A stretch of DNA of 64,000 nt from Eurosta solidaginis (lineage: Eukaryota > Arthropoda > Insecta > Diptera > Tephritidae): the NCBI RefSeq assembly GCF_040869045.1, contig NC_090319.1, forward strand, positions 15,084,314 through 15,148,313, given 5' to 3'. Positions 47,171 to 59,107 of this stretch are shown here, one piece after another (position 1 is the first letter of the stretch; every line of letters begins with the position of its first letter). A program made the position numbers and the translations under genes. The notes under the pieces are model-generated. The model saw nothing but the letters and a program-made list of their open reading frames with translations, was not told where the DNA came from and did no database searches.

Positions 47171-47849
47171 GTGTGAGATGACCGCCTCCTCCCAAAATAT
47201 GTCGTCTGTCCAATCTGCTCTCCCGGGAAGGCTCGCCTTATTATTTATGCCAAAGTTCAGTATAGACAAAAGATTGTCTCTTGTCGGATCCCCATCGGGG
47301 AACTATCTCAGGTTAGGGCATTTACTCGAATTGAAAGTCGGGTCCGGATGTAGCTATTTGTAGGTAGGTAACCTGTGGTCTGCTCCGGAATTAGCTTAGC
47401 TTATGCTAAGTGAAGAGTTCAGTAGGCTGTCTTCCGGAAAGTTTTGCCCCACTAGACTTATGATTCAGTGCTGATTGGAGTTTTGAGTCAAAATTCTACG
47501 TCTTATATACTAATATACTGAAAAAGACTTCCCGCTAGAAAAATAACGGATTTTTTGCAGGGGTTTATTCTGGAAAAGTAAGACTTTAAGCTGTTACAGT
47601 ATCCAGGGCAAAGTTGGACCAAAATCACTCCTTATGATTATCTGGATAGAACGGCTGACTGGGTAGGTGCCAGATACCAGCATAATGCTAACTGAGTTGT
47701 TCGTCCCTCTTGCAGGTGAAAATTCCAAAAATACTGCCTCTTCAGCATTTCATTATGCTCTTTTATGTTGAGCTCTTTTGCATCAGTTTTGAGTACAATA
47801 TTTTGGCAAGCCCGTCATTGACCTAACCTGCTGTAATAATCAAGCCGTA
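47171..47849. other. No gene seen
   Basis: A 65-codon frame at 47166-47363 is unsupported. Probably decayed LINE upstream of the fragment on the left, then spacer. Confidence 0.4.
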
Positions 47850-48125
47850 ACTGTAACTTAACTATTGATCTCAATCTTAGCCAATGACCGTAACCTGAAC
47901 TCTAGTCCTAATTATTACACAATCCGCAATACTAATCGTAAATAGAAACGTAGCAAAATTCGCAATACTGAACGAAACCGTAACCATCATCCTTTACCCG
48001 AAACCCTAACCACAACCTTAACCATCGCACTAACTATAAAATTAACAGTAGCAATAACTGTAGCCGAGAAAATTACTGATATCCTAACCCAAACCTTGAC
48101 CGTAGAAACAACAGCAGTAATAACC
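47850..48125 (+). repeat. Degenerate hexamer array (TAACCG-type), left part
   Basis: Words such as CCGTAACC, CTGTAACTTAAC, ACCCTAACC and CCTAACCC recur with loose six-base phasing. The array continues at 52570-52640 after the SINE and HINE F. TAATAACC at 48118-48125 is the left target duplication of the SINE. Confidence 0.7.
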
Positions 48126-48400
48126 ACCGGCCACCGTGGTGTGATGGTAGCGTGCTCCGCCTATCACACCGTATGCCCTGGGTTCAACTCCCGGGCAAAG
48201 CAACATCAAAATTTTAGAAATAAGATTTTTCAATTAGAAGAAAATTTTTCTAAGCGGGGTCGCCCCTCGGCAGTATCTGGCAAGCGCTCCGATTGTATTT
48301 CTGCCATGAAAAGCTCTCAGTGAAAACTCATATGCCTTGCAGATGCCGTTCGGAGTCGGCATAAAACATGTAGGTCCCGTCCGGCCAATTTATGGGGAAA

Positions 48401-51400
48401 CAAGTAAGGAAGGCTAAGTTCGGGTGTAACCGAACATAACATACTCAGTTGAGAGCTATGGAGACAAAATAAGGAAAATCAATCTGGGGTAACCCTGGAA
48501 TGTGGTTGTATAACATGTGTATCAAATGAAAGGTATTAAAGAGTATTTTAAGAGAGAGTAGGCCATAGTTCTATGGATGAACGCCATTAGGGATATCGCC
48601 ATAAAGGTAGACCAGGGCTGACTCTAGAATTTGCTTGTACGATATGGGGATCAAATGAAAGGTGTTACTGAGCATTTTAAGAGGGAGTGGGCCTTAGGTC
48701 TATCGGTGGACGCCTTTTCGAGACGTCCCCATTAAGGTGGACCAGGGGTGATTCTATAATGTGTTTGTACGATATGGGTATCAAATGAAAGCTGTTAATG
48801 AGTATTTTGAAAAGGAGTGATCCTTAGTTCCATAGGTGGACGCCGTTTCGAGATATCGCCATAAATGTGGACCAGGGGTGTCTCTAGAATGTGTTTGTAC
48901 GATATGGGAATCAAATGAAAGGTGCTACTGAGCATTTTAAGAGGGAGTGGGCATTAGGTCTATAGGTGGACGCCTTTTCGAGATATCGCCATTAGGGTGG
49001 GCCAGGGGTGACTCTAGAATGTTTGTACGGTATGGGTATCAAACGAAAGGTGTTACTGAGCATTTTAAGAGGGAGTGGGCATGAGGTCTATAGGTGGACG
49101 CCTTTTCGAGATATCGTCATTAGGGTGGGCCAGGGGTGACTCTAGAATGTGTTTGTACGATATGTGCATCAAACGAAAGGTGTTACTGAGCATTTTAACA
49201 GGGAGTGGGCATTAGCTCTATAGGTGGACGCCCTTTCGAGATATCGCCATTAGGGTGGGCCAGGGGGACTCTAGAATGTTTGTACGATATGGGTATCAAA
49301 CGAAAGGTGTTACTGAGCATTTTAAGAGGGAGTGGGCATTAGGTCTATAGGTGGACGCTTTTTCGAGATATCGCCATTAGGGTGGGCCAGGGGTGACTCT
49401 AGAATGTGTTTGTACGATATGGGTATCAAATGAAAGGTGGTAAGGAGTATTTTAAAAGGGAGTAATCCTTAGTTCTATAGGTGGACGCCTTTTCGAGATA
49501 TCGCCATAAAGGTGGAACAAGGGTGACTCTAGAATGTTTGTACGATATGGGTATCAAACGAAAGGTGTTACTGAGCATTTTAAGAGGGAGTGGGCATTAG
49601 GTCTATAGGTGGACGCCTTTTCGAGATATCGCCATTAGGGTGGGCCAGGGTGACTCTAGAATGTGTTTGTACGATATGGGTATCAAACGAAAGGTGGTAA
49701 TGAGTATTTTAAAAGGGAGTAATCCTTAGTTCTATAGGTGGACGCCTTTTCGAGATATCGCCATAAAGCTGGACCAAGGGTGACTCTAGAATGTTTGTAC
49801 GGTATGGGTATCAAACGAAAGGTGTTACTGAGCATTTTAAGAGGGAGTGGGCATTAGGTCTATAGGTGGACGCCTTTTCGAGATATCGCCACTAGGGTGG
49901 GCCAGGGTGACTCTAGAATGTGTTTGTACGATATGGGTATCAAATGAAAGGTGGTAATGAGTATTTTAAAAGGGAGTAATCCTTAGTTCTATAGGTGGAC
50001 GCCTTTTCGAGATATCGCCAGTAGGGTGGGTTTTACTGAGCATTTTAAGAGGGAGTGGGCATTAGGTCTATAGGTGGACGCCTTTTCGAGATATCGCCAT
50101 TAGGGTGGGACAGGGGTGACTCTAGAATGTTTGTACGATATGGGTATCAAACGAAAGGTGTTACTGAGCATTTTAAGAGGGAGTGGACATTAGGTCTATA
50201 GGTGGACGCCTTTTCGAGATATCGCCATTAGGGTGGGCCAGGGTGACTCTAGAATGTGTTTGTACGATATGGGTATCAAACGAAAGGTGGTAATGAGTAT
50301 TTTAAAAGGGAGTAATCCTTAGTTCTATAGGTGGACGCCTTTTCGAGATATCGCCATAAAGCTGGACCAAGGGTGACTCTAGAATGTTTGTACGGTATGG
50401 GTATCAAACGAAAGGTGTTACTGAGCATTTTAAGAGGGAGTGGGCATTAGGTCTATAGGTGGACGCCTTTTCGAGATATCGCCACTAGGGTGGGCCAGGG
50501 TGACTCTAGAATGTGTTTGTACGATATGGGTATCAAATGAAAGGTGGTAATGAGTATTTTAAAAGGGAGTAATCCTTAGTTCTATAGGTGGACGCCTTTT
50601 CGAAATTTCGCCATTAGGGTGGGCCAGGTGTGACTCTAGAATGTTTGTACGATATGGGTATCAAACGAAAGCTGTTGCTGAGCATTTTAAGAGGGAGTGG
50701 GCATTAGGTCTATAGGTGGACGCCTTTTCGAGATATCGCCATTAGGGTGGGCCAGGGGTGACTCTAGAATGTTTGTACGATATGGGTATCAAACGAAAGG
50801 TGTTACTGAGCATTTTAAGAGGGAGTGGACACTAGGTCTATAGGTGGACGCCTTTTCGACATATCGCCATTAGGGTGGGCCAGGGGTGACTCTAGAATGT
50901 TTGTACGATATGGGTATCAAACGAAAGGTGTTACTGAGCATTTTAAGAGGGAGGGGGCATTAGGTCTATAGGTGGACGCCTTTTCGAGATATCGCCATTA
51001 GGGTGGGACAGGGGTGACTCTGGTATGTTTTTGTACGATATGGATATCAAATTAAAGGTATTAATGAGGGTTTTAAAAGCGAGTGGCCCTTAGATGTATA
51101 TGTGAAGGCGTTCTCGCGATATCGACCAAAATGTGGACCAGGTGATCCAGAAAATAATCTGTCGGGTACTGCTAATTTATTTATATATGCAATACCACTA
51201 ACAGTATTCCTGCCAAGATTCCAAGGGCTGTTGATTTCGCCTTGTAGAAATTTTTCATTTTCTTCTACGTAATATGGTAGGTGTCACACCCATTTTACAA
51301 AGTTTTTTCCAAAGTTATATTTTGCGTCAATAACCCAATTCAGTTACCATGTTTCATCCCTTTTTTCGTATTTGGTATAGAATTATGGCATTTTTTTCAT

Positions 51401-52483
51401 TTTTCGTAATTTTCGATATCGATAAAGTGGGCGTGGTTATGGTCAGATTTCGCCCATTTTTTATACCAAGAAAAAGTGGACTCAGGTAAGTACGTGGGCT
51501 AAGTTTAGTAAAGATATATCGGATTTTGCTCAAGTTATTGTGTTAATGGCCGAGCGGAAAGACAGACGGTGTACTGTGTATAAAAACTGGGCGTGGCTTC
51601 CACCGATTTCGCCCATTTTCACAGAGAACAGTTACCGTCATAGAATCTATGCTCCCACCAAATTTGAGAAGGATTGGTAAATTTTTGTTCGACTTATGGC
51701 AATAAAAGTATTCTAGACAAACTAAATGAAAATGGGCGGAGCCACGCCCATTTTGAAATTTTCTTTTATTTTTGTATTTTGTTGCATCATATCATTACTG
51801 GAGTTGAATTTTGACTTAATTTACTTATATACAGTAAAGATATTAAATTTTTTGTTAAAATTTGAATTTTAAAAAAATTTTTTTTAAAAAGTGGGCCTGT
51901 TCTACATCCAATTTTGCTAATTTTTGTTTAGCACATATAGAGTAATAGTAGTAACGTTCCTGCCAAATTTCATCATGATATCTTCAACGACTGCCAAATT
52001 ACAGCTTGCAAAACTTTTAAATTACCTTCTTGTAAAAGTGGGCGGTGCCACGCCCATTGTCCAAAATCTTACTAATTTTCTATTATGCGTCATAACGTCA
52101 ACCCATCTACCAAGTTTCGTCGCTTTATCTGTCTTTTGTAATGAGTTATCGCACTTTTTCGGTTTTTCGAAATTTTCGATATCGAAAAAGTGGGCGTGGT
52201 TATAGTCCGATATCGTTCATTTTAAATAGCGATCTGAGATGAGTTCTCAGGAACCTACATACCAAATTTCATCAAGATAGCTCAAAATTTACTCAAGTTA
52301 TCGTGTTAACGGACGGGCGGACGGACGGACGGACGGACATGGCTCAATCAAATTTTTTTTCGATCCTGATTATTTTGATATATGGAAGTCTATATCTATC
52401 TCGATTCCTTTATATATGTACAACCAACCGTTATCCAATCAAACTTAATATACTCTGTGAGCTCTGCTCAACTGAGTATAAAA
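48401..52483 (-). mobile_element. HINE copy F inside a SINE
   Basis: It starts CAAGTAAGGAAGGCTAAG with the stem-loop GTTCGG-GTGTAA-CCGAAC and subterminal ACTCAGTTGAGAGC. About 21 units of the 130-bp repeat follow (48490-51130), then the GTGGGCGTGG body and a (GGAC)n run (52318-52338). It ends GAGCTCTGCTCAACTGAGTA. It is about 4.1 kb and has both ends. It sits in an A-rich site of the SINE without a clear target duplication, as expected of Helentron-type insertion. Confidence 0.9.
48490..51130. repeat. 130-bp array in copy F with dimer and HOR pattern
   Basis: The marker GGTGGACGCC recurs at spacings of 127-130 bases. Two unit types alternate for part of the array: one with GAGCATTTTAAGAGGGAGTG, one with GAGTATTTTAAAAGGGAGTA. 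A block of about 490 bp starting near 49548 recurs 593 bp downstream with almost no change. One unit near 50035 is cut to about 79 bp. Confidence 0.9.
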
Positions 52484-52577
52484 ACAAGAGTAGCACGACG
52501 CAAATTGGAAGAGAAGCTCGGCTTAGATCTCTTCGGAGGTTATCGCGCCTTACATTTATTTTTTTTTTTTAATAACC

Positions 52578-53367
52578 GTAACTGTAACTGCAATTGCAAC
52601 CATAGCAATAACCCTAATTTTACCCATTACCCCAACCGTTATCTTAAACTGCCTGTATATATTACAGTAACATTAATTGTAACCATATACAATTAGTAGT
52701 TATTCTACATACATACACATGTATAAACGGAAGTATACTTGTACAATATTTCTAACAGTGCCTTTAAAAGTCACTTTATTATCAGAAAATATAAAATGTG
52801 AAGCAAGCACAAGATTTTATTTCGTTTTACCACAATTTTTGTTTGTATTTTGTTGGTGCACAGGGAGAGTGAAACAATCTAAACCATTAGTTCTTGTAAT
52901 TAATGATTTATTACGTTTATTTGTAGCACGTGAAGAAATTGAGGTTTTAATGATTAATGAATTACAAGAACTTCATTATTCTTAATGCATTCAGTAAAAT
53001 ATCTAATGAAACAACTCTACCACAAACATACACACAACAATAAAAATGTACAAAATTGACGTTTTAAAAGGAGTCAAAGTCATTTGTTCAACCCCGCATT
53101 TGTTTTTATTGTATTATGTAGTTTATAGCTCATTCTTAAAATATAAATTTAAAAAATTATGAATTCCATTAATTATGGGGGGGGGGGGGGGTGATACTTT
53201 GTATTTTATGTTGTACGTTTTATGGCTTGAATTGTATATGATGTGTTTATTGTGAAAGGGTTTTTCAAATGGTATTTGTACGTACTGTAATTGACTCTTA
53301 AACGACTTTAAAAGATCGAAGGATAAATTCACGCTTTTTCTCTTGAGCCGTATCACTGTTTTCACTT
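52578..53367. other. Right part of hexamer array, then spacer
   Basis: GTAACTGTAACTGCAATTGC and CAATAACCCTAATTTTACCC (to about 52640) continue the array at 47850. AT-rich spacer follows, with G15 at 53177-53191. An 88-codon frame at 52719-52985 has no recognised motif. Confidence 0.5.
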
Positions 53368-53527
53368 TAGCTGTTACGGTTACGGTTACTGTTACTGTTA
53401 CTGTTACTGTTACTGTTACTGTTACTGCTACTGTTACTGTTACTGTTACTGGTACTGGTACTGGTACTGGTACTGGTACTGTTACTGTTACTCTTACTGT
53501 TACTGTTACTGTTACTGTTACTGTTAC
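53368..53527 (+). repeat. (TTACTG)n array, left of a LINE
   Basis: It has about 26 hexamers, mostly GTTACT, with an internal run of GGTACT variants (53450-53480). It continues at 54535 after the LINE. Confidence 0.95.
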
Positions 53528-54250
53528 AGTTGGCCTATCTGATGATCTGGTGTACAGAATGAATGAAGACCTTCAGCACATATCTTCATGGGCAAATGAC
53601 AAAAAATTAAATCTAAATGCTTCTAAGACCAAGGCTATGTGTTTGGCGTATTCCCTGAAGCTCGTTACGACATTGCCTACTTTATCCTTGCAAGGCCTTG
53701 ATATTAATTATGAGTCTGTGGTTACGAGCCTTGGATTTAAGTTGAACTCATACCTTGAATGCAAGGACTATGTAAACTATACCTTAAGCAAAATATACTA
53801 CGTCCTAAGAAAGTTGTGGCATTCAGCAGATCTAATTCCAATTAATGTGAAATTGAAATTGGTGAGAACTCTTATAGTTCCACTGATATTCTTTGGGGGG
53901 GATCATTTTCGGCAATCGTGAGTCACTGAAAAAGCTGCAGCTAACTTTAAACAGCTGCGCTCGATATATATTTTCTAGGCGGAAATTTGATCATATATCA
54001 CAGCTTTCCTCCAAGATACTTTCTGAATCCATAAAAGGAAACCGGAATACCTCTTTAGAAATTTACGTTTTTCAAGATCCGACAGAACTGGCAACCTTAT
54101 TGTTCCACGCTGTAAGTATCTTACATCTTCCAGAATATTCTTTGTCAGTGCTATAAAATTATGGAACTCACTACCGAATGACATTAAAAATGAACGCAAT
54201 AACAGGAGCTTTAAATTGGCTTTATCAGAATTTTTGCAAAATATGCATGC
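53528..54250 (+). pseudogene. CR1/Jockey-like RT C-terminal part, frameshifted
   Basis: After the repeat-derived residues the frame reads LSDDLVYRMNEDLQHISSWA, KKLNLNASKTKAMCL, VVTSLGFKLNSYLECKDYV and LKLVRTLIVPLIFFGG. This is the region just after the catalytic YADD motif in CR1/Jockey-type reverse transcriptases (LNxxKTK signature). A G8 run at about 53894-53901 shifts the frame. The next frame gives LQLTLNSCARYIFSRRKFDH, typical of what follows. The final part (54150-54250) is in a third frame. Exact clade uncertain. Confidence 0.78.
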
Positions 54251-54534
54251 ATAATATCTTTTTTTTTAATTTTTCTCAATCAGATTCATTCTTTTATTTT
54301 TGTTTCTTATTTTGTTTTATTTTTGTGCATTCATACAAATATACACACATATAATAGTTGATAGTGTTAAGTTTTAATTCTACGATTACTTTTAATAAAC
54401 TATTTATTTAACATAATATATATTAAAAATAAATTTAGAAATGCGAAATATTGTATAAGATCCGAATGTTGATGTACGTTAAAAGACAATAGTCTCACCT
54501 GTACAGATTTATTAATAAACTATTGAAACTATGC
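53528..54534 (+). mobile_element. CR1/Jockey-like LINE 3' fragment in hexamer array
   Basis: About 1 kb of 5'-truncated LINE lies between two parts of one (TTACTG)n array. TACTGTTAC occurs at both junctions (53519-53527 and 54535-54543), consistent with a target duplication, though the repeat itself makes this ambiguous. The 3' UTR is AT-rich and ends ATTGAAACTATGC. Confidence 0.8.
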
Positions 54535-54690
54535 TACTGTTACTTTTACTGTTACTGTTTCTGTTACCGTTACTGTTACTGTTACTGTTACTGTCACTGT
54601 TACTGTTACGGTTACTGTTACTGTTACTGTTACGGTTACTGTTACTGTTACTGTTACTGTTACTGCTACTGTTACTCCCCTTTCCTGTAA
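54535..54690 (+). repeat. (TTACTG)n array, right of the LINE
   Basis: It has about 24 hexamers with occasional TTACCG, TTACGG and TCACTG variants. Leu-rich and Asn/Ser-rich frames here are repeat translation. Confidence 0.95.
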
Positions 54691-56694
54691 CTATTCTTCT
54701 TTCTGTAACTGTTTTTGTTCCTGTTCCTCTTGGCTTCTTTCTTCCTTTCAATCTACTCCTCTGGAATTAACTAAAACTTCCATTAAAATATATTCTCCCA
54801 AGTGTAGATAAATCAATTTCAATCCGAATTACCCAACTTGATTGCCTTGCACACTTAATTTCATATTAATTTATGCTTCCAGCAACAAAATGTATAAAAT
54901 TTAATATAAACCAATCAGTGATTAAGTACATCCTTTCAAAGCCCAACACCAACCGAAAAAATTTGTTACAGTGCTGGTCTAACACTTTATAAAATGCATA
55001 TTTCACGAATTCTCAATGGACCTCATTAGCATCCAATAAGTACATCCCAAAATTTAAAACACTAAGCTACGTATCACAGCTTCCTACAAAGTATGCATAA
55101 TTCAGGTGAACAAATATATATATACAGTAGTGTGAGAAATATTAGCATTAAATGCGTAAAATTTAGATTTTGAAGTCTTGCTAGCAAACATTATTCAAAC
55201 TTATATTTGGTCTATTTATAATTGGACATTTGTCAGTTATGACATCTGAATACGCGGTGAGACTGGCTGGTCTATTAAAAAATTAATTTGGGCAGTAGTT
55301 TAGCTCTCATCTACTGTCACCATCATGCTATCTATTCCTGTTTCGTGATAGCTGAAGCCATCTAGGAGCGCAACCTCTCCTCTCAAAGACGGATTTTGAA
55401 AAAAAAAAAATTTGTCTGCTCCATAGCACGTTAATTACATAAGATAACAAGTGGAGCACTGATCATACATTCATTGCATCATGCTTGAAACTCAGTAGAG
55501 TTCATGCAACCCATCGTTAAACCTTCCTAGATACAAAACGCAGGCATCACGTACAAAGCCATAAATCTTGCACACATTCTTTTCTCGTCTACCCCAAGGG
55601 CCATTCCATCTCCATTTCATTTTATCTCCACCAAGTATTTCAAAGTCGCAATTGCAGGTAAACGTTCGTTTCACGAGGCCTTGTTATACTTTGCCAGTGC
55701 GTTGCAATCCTCACTCATTCTCACTTCATCACAATAGCATGGCGAAACCTATCAGGGGATTGGAATATCAGGCTCGTCAATTTCGACGCTAGCTTCATAA
55801 AGTACGCTCTGTAAATCAGATGTCAGGTTGCTATTATCATAATTTAAAGGGTGACCCGCTCTTAAAACCTTCTGTTACCAGCCACCTATTTTGTGAGTAG
55901 CTTTTGGACGGCACACTTTCCCTAAGTCAATCCATAAAGTTTATTAGCTGCACAGCTTAATCGGCGGCGAAGTCTCTTTCTCAACACACAACCAAAATAT
56001 TGCATATCTTCTCATTTGGGCAGTTTGGTACACGTCGAAAGCCTTTTCGTATTCATGAGGAAGTCAAATAGCTTAGACGGTAATGCATTAACCCGCTACA
56101 TGATGATGACGGCGACACGCCACTACATTAAATTATATGGAAATAGGTCGCTTAAATGGTGCTTAAACCGACTTAACGTCTCATTCGAACTAACAAAACT
56201 ACGAAGATGAAGTTTAGTTGTTGGCTTCCAGGAACAAAGTCTTCAATTTCTTTCCAGTGCGTAATGAAAGGAGGGCTTAGAGAGCCGAGTTGTACTCAAA
56301 GTACGTGCGGGTCAATCAGCTATACCCTTAAAGTGTTTTTCATGCAGATGACTACAATAGATGCTTTTTCTGCTCCAGGGCTATACAATCACAAGGCATT
56401 ATAGTCTACTTTTATAAAGCGAGACATCGAGTGGTTGTGAGGAGCATCGTTTGCGTTTTCGATGTCTCCTTCAGGGAGAGTGGAAGTTTGTAGCTCAATG
56501 GTAAACTTCTACTTGATCTATATGGATATTCAAAGAACCTCTACATTTTTTCACGCCTGTCCCTTCTAGAAGTATAATTAATCCTAAACATTGCATTCTT
56601 TTTGAGTTCTAAGCTATCTGTGAAATTGCAGGTCCTTAGGTTAATTGGAAACTACATAAAAAAGATCTCACATTCGTCAATGTAGTGTAGTTTT
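54691..56694. other. No gene supported; possible LINE scrap
   Basis: The minus strand at 55492-55674 contains KIYGFVRDACV and GRFNDGLHELY, which resembles RKIYAPLRVGD and RRFNDELYELY of the RTE-like LINE. The match is short, so it is only a possible remnant. The rest shows nothing recognisable. Confidence 0.4.
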
Positions 56695-57574
56695 TATACC
56701 CAGCTGTACACAGGGTGTTATAACTTTGATTAGATAACTGTTGTTTGTACAGGAATAAAGGAATCGAGATATATATAGACTTCCATAATCAAAATCATCA
56801 GTATCGAAAAAAAAATTTGACTGAGCCATGTCCGTCCATCCGTCTGTCCGTTAACACGATAACTTGAGCAAATATTGAGATATCTTCACCTAAATGAAAT
56901 GCAATTAAAATGAGCGAAATCGGCTGATAACCATGCCCACTTGTTATATATATAACATTTTGGAAAACAAACAAAAAAACTGATTATTTAGTGAATAATA
57001 CTCCTAGAATATTGAAATTTGACGCGTGGACTGATATCGAGACTTGATAAAAATTAAAAAACAATTTTAAAATGGGCCGCCCACTTGTGATAAAATCAAT
57101 TTTACAAATATTATTAATCTTTAATCAAAAATCGTTAAATATATCGTAACAAAATTCGGCAGAGGCGTTGCTTTTACTATAGGGAAGGCTTTGCAGAAAA
57201 ATTAACGAAATCGGTTAAGGACCACACCCACTTTTATATAAAAGACCGTGGACGAAAAAAATAAGCTTTATCTTTGCAAAAAAGAGCTTTATATCAATGG
57301 TATTTCATTTCCCAAGTGGATTTATAACAATAAATAGGAAAATTTTCAATTTAAAAAAATGGGCGTGGCATCGCCCTTTTTATGATTGAGCAGTTTTCTA
57401 TGTTTCGGGAGCCATAACTCGTAGAAGAATTAGTTCAGAATAGAACCATACGTATATGTATTATTGCGCAGCCTTGTAACACTATTAAGCACACAAAACA
57501 AATATCAACAGCATTTCAAGTGGACAGCTGGGTATGTAATGTACAGTTTCACCCGAACTTAGACTTCCTTACTT
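56695..57574 (+). mobile_element. HINE copy H, short divergent subfamily
   Basis: The head is TTTTATACCCAGCTGTACAC with the same INE-1-like layout. The GTACAGGAATAAAGGAATCG segment and (GTCC)n run (56831-56850) follow. The body has CACACCCAC/CGTGGCATCG blocks but no 130-bp units. The end is CAGCTGGGTATGTAATGTAC, a weakened stem-loop CAGTTT/CCGAAC, and GACTTCCTTACT. It is 0.9 kb and complete at both ends. Confidence 0.75.
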
Positions 57575-57606
57575 TTTTTATTATCTCTACTCTTGCGCCC
57601 ACTTTT

Positions 57607-59107
57607 TTATACTCAGCTGAGCAGAGCTCACAGAGTATATTAACTTTGTTCGGTAATCAGTAACGGCATAAGCTAATCGACATAGATATAGGCTTCTGTA
57701 TATCAGAATGATCTGGGCGAAAAAAAGAAATTTATTTAGCCATGTCCGTTTGTCCGTCCGTCCGTGCGTCCGTCCGTCCGTAAACACGATAACTTAGGTA
57801 ATTTTTGAGGTATCTTGATGAAATTTGGTACGTGGGTTCCTGGGCACTCGTCTCAGATCGCTATTTAAAATGAACGAAATCGGACTATAATCACGCCCAC
57901 TTTTTCGATATCGAAAATTTCTAAAAACCGAAAAAGTGCGATAATTCATCACCAAAGACGGATAAAGCGATGAAATTTGGTAGGTGGGTTGACTTTATGA
58001 TGTAGAATAGAAAATTACAGAAATTTTGGACAATGGGCGTGACACCGCCCACTTTTGAAAGAAGGTAATTTGAAAGTTTTGCAAGCTGTAATTTGGCAGT
58101 CGTTGAAGATATCATGATGAAATTTGGCAGAGCGTTACTCCTATTCCTATATGTGAGCTATATCAAAATTTGCAAAATCGGATGACACACAAGCCCACTT
58201 ATAAAAAAAAAAATTTTAAGTAAAATTTTAACAAAAAATTTGATATCTTTACAGTATATAAGTAAATTATGTCAACATTCAACTCCAGTAATGGTATCGT
58301 GCAACAAAATACAAAAATAAAAGAAAATTTCAAAATAGGCGTGGCTCCGCTCGATCGAATTGATATATCCTTACTAAACTTAGCTCACGTACTTATCTGA
58401 ACTCTCTTTATCTTGGTATAAAAAATGGCCGAAATCCGGCTATGACCACGCCCACTATTTCATTATCGAAAATTACGAAAAATGAAAAAAATGCCATAAT
58501 TCTATGCCAAATATGAAAAAAGGGATGAAACATGGTAATGGGATTGGTTTATTGACGCAAAATATAACTTAAAAAAAAAAACTTTGTAAAATGGGTGTGA
58601 CACCTACATTTTAAGTAGAAGAAAATGAAAACTTTCTGCAGGGCGAAATCAAAAGCACTTGGAATATTAACAGGAATACTATTCGTCGTATTACATATAT
58701 AAATAAATCAGCGGTACCCGAAAGATGATGTTCTGGGTCACCCTGGATCACATTTTGGTCGATATCTCCAAAACGCTTTCACATATACAACTTAGGTCCA
58801 CTCCCTTTTTAAATCCTCATTAACACTTTTCATTTGATTCCCATATAGTAAAAAAACACATTCTAGAGTCACCCCTGGTCCACCTTTATGCCGATATCCC
58901 GAAATGGCGTTCACCTATAGAACCATGGCCCACTCCCTTTTAAAATACTCTTTAGTACCTTCCATTTGATATCCATGTTACACAAACATATTCCAGGGTT
59001 TCCCTAGTTTCATTTTCCTACATGGTGATTTCCCTTATTTTGTCACCAAAGCTCTCAGCTGAGTATGTTATGTTCGGTTACACCCGAACTTAGCCTGCCT
59101 TAATTGT
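57607..59107 (+). mobile_element. HINE copy I
   Basis: The head is TATACTCAGCTGAGCAGAGC, with (GTCC)n at 57744-57780 and a body with CACGCCCAC blocks. About two 130-bp units (58745-59000) follow. The tail is CTCAGCTGAGTATGTTATG, stem-loop GTTCGG/CCGAAC and CTGCCTTAATTGT. It is in the same orientation as copy H and starts about 30 bases after it. Confidence 0.85.

Larger units (their letters stand above)
48126..52569 (+). mobile_element. tRNA-derived SINE interrupted by HINE F
   Basis: The left part (48126-48400) runs from CGGCCACCGTGGTGTGATGG through box B GGTTCAACTCC (48181-48191) to GGCCAATTTATGGGGAAA. The right part (52484-52569) resumes with ACAAGAGTAGCACGACGCAA, GAAGAGAAGCTCGG and the (T)n/TTTA tail. 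Joined, the parts follow the intact SINE at 41081-41446. TAATAACC at 48118-48125 and 52570-52577 forms an 8-bp target duplication. The HINE therefore came in after the SINE. Confidence 0.9.

Noticed and set aside
53343..53921. 192-codon frame that appears to fuse a TVTVTV repeat to a reverse transcriptase
   Set aside because: The first third is (TTACTG)n in frame by chance; the rest is a 5'-truncated LINE. It is not a real fusion protein.
55492..55674. RTE-like fragment on the minus strand
   Set aside because: Only two short peptide matches; noted in the spacer entry but too weak for its own call.
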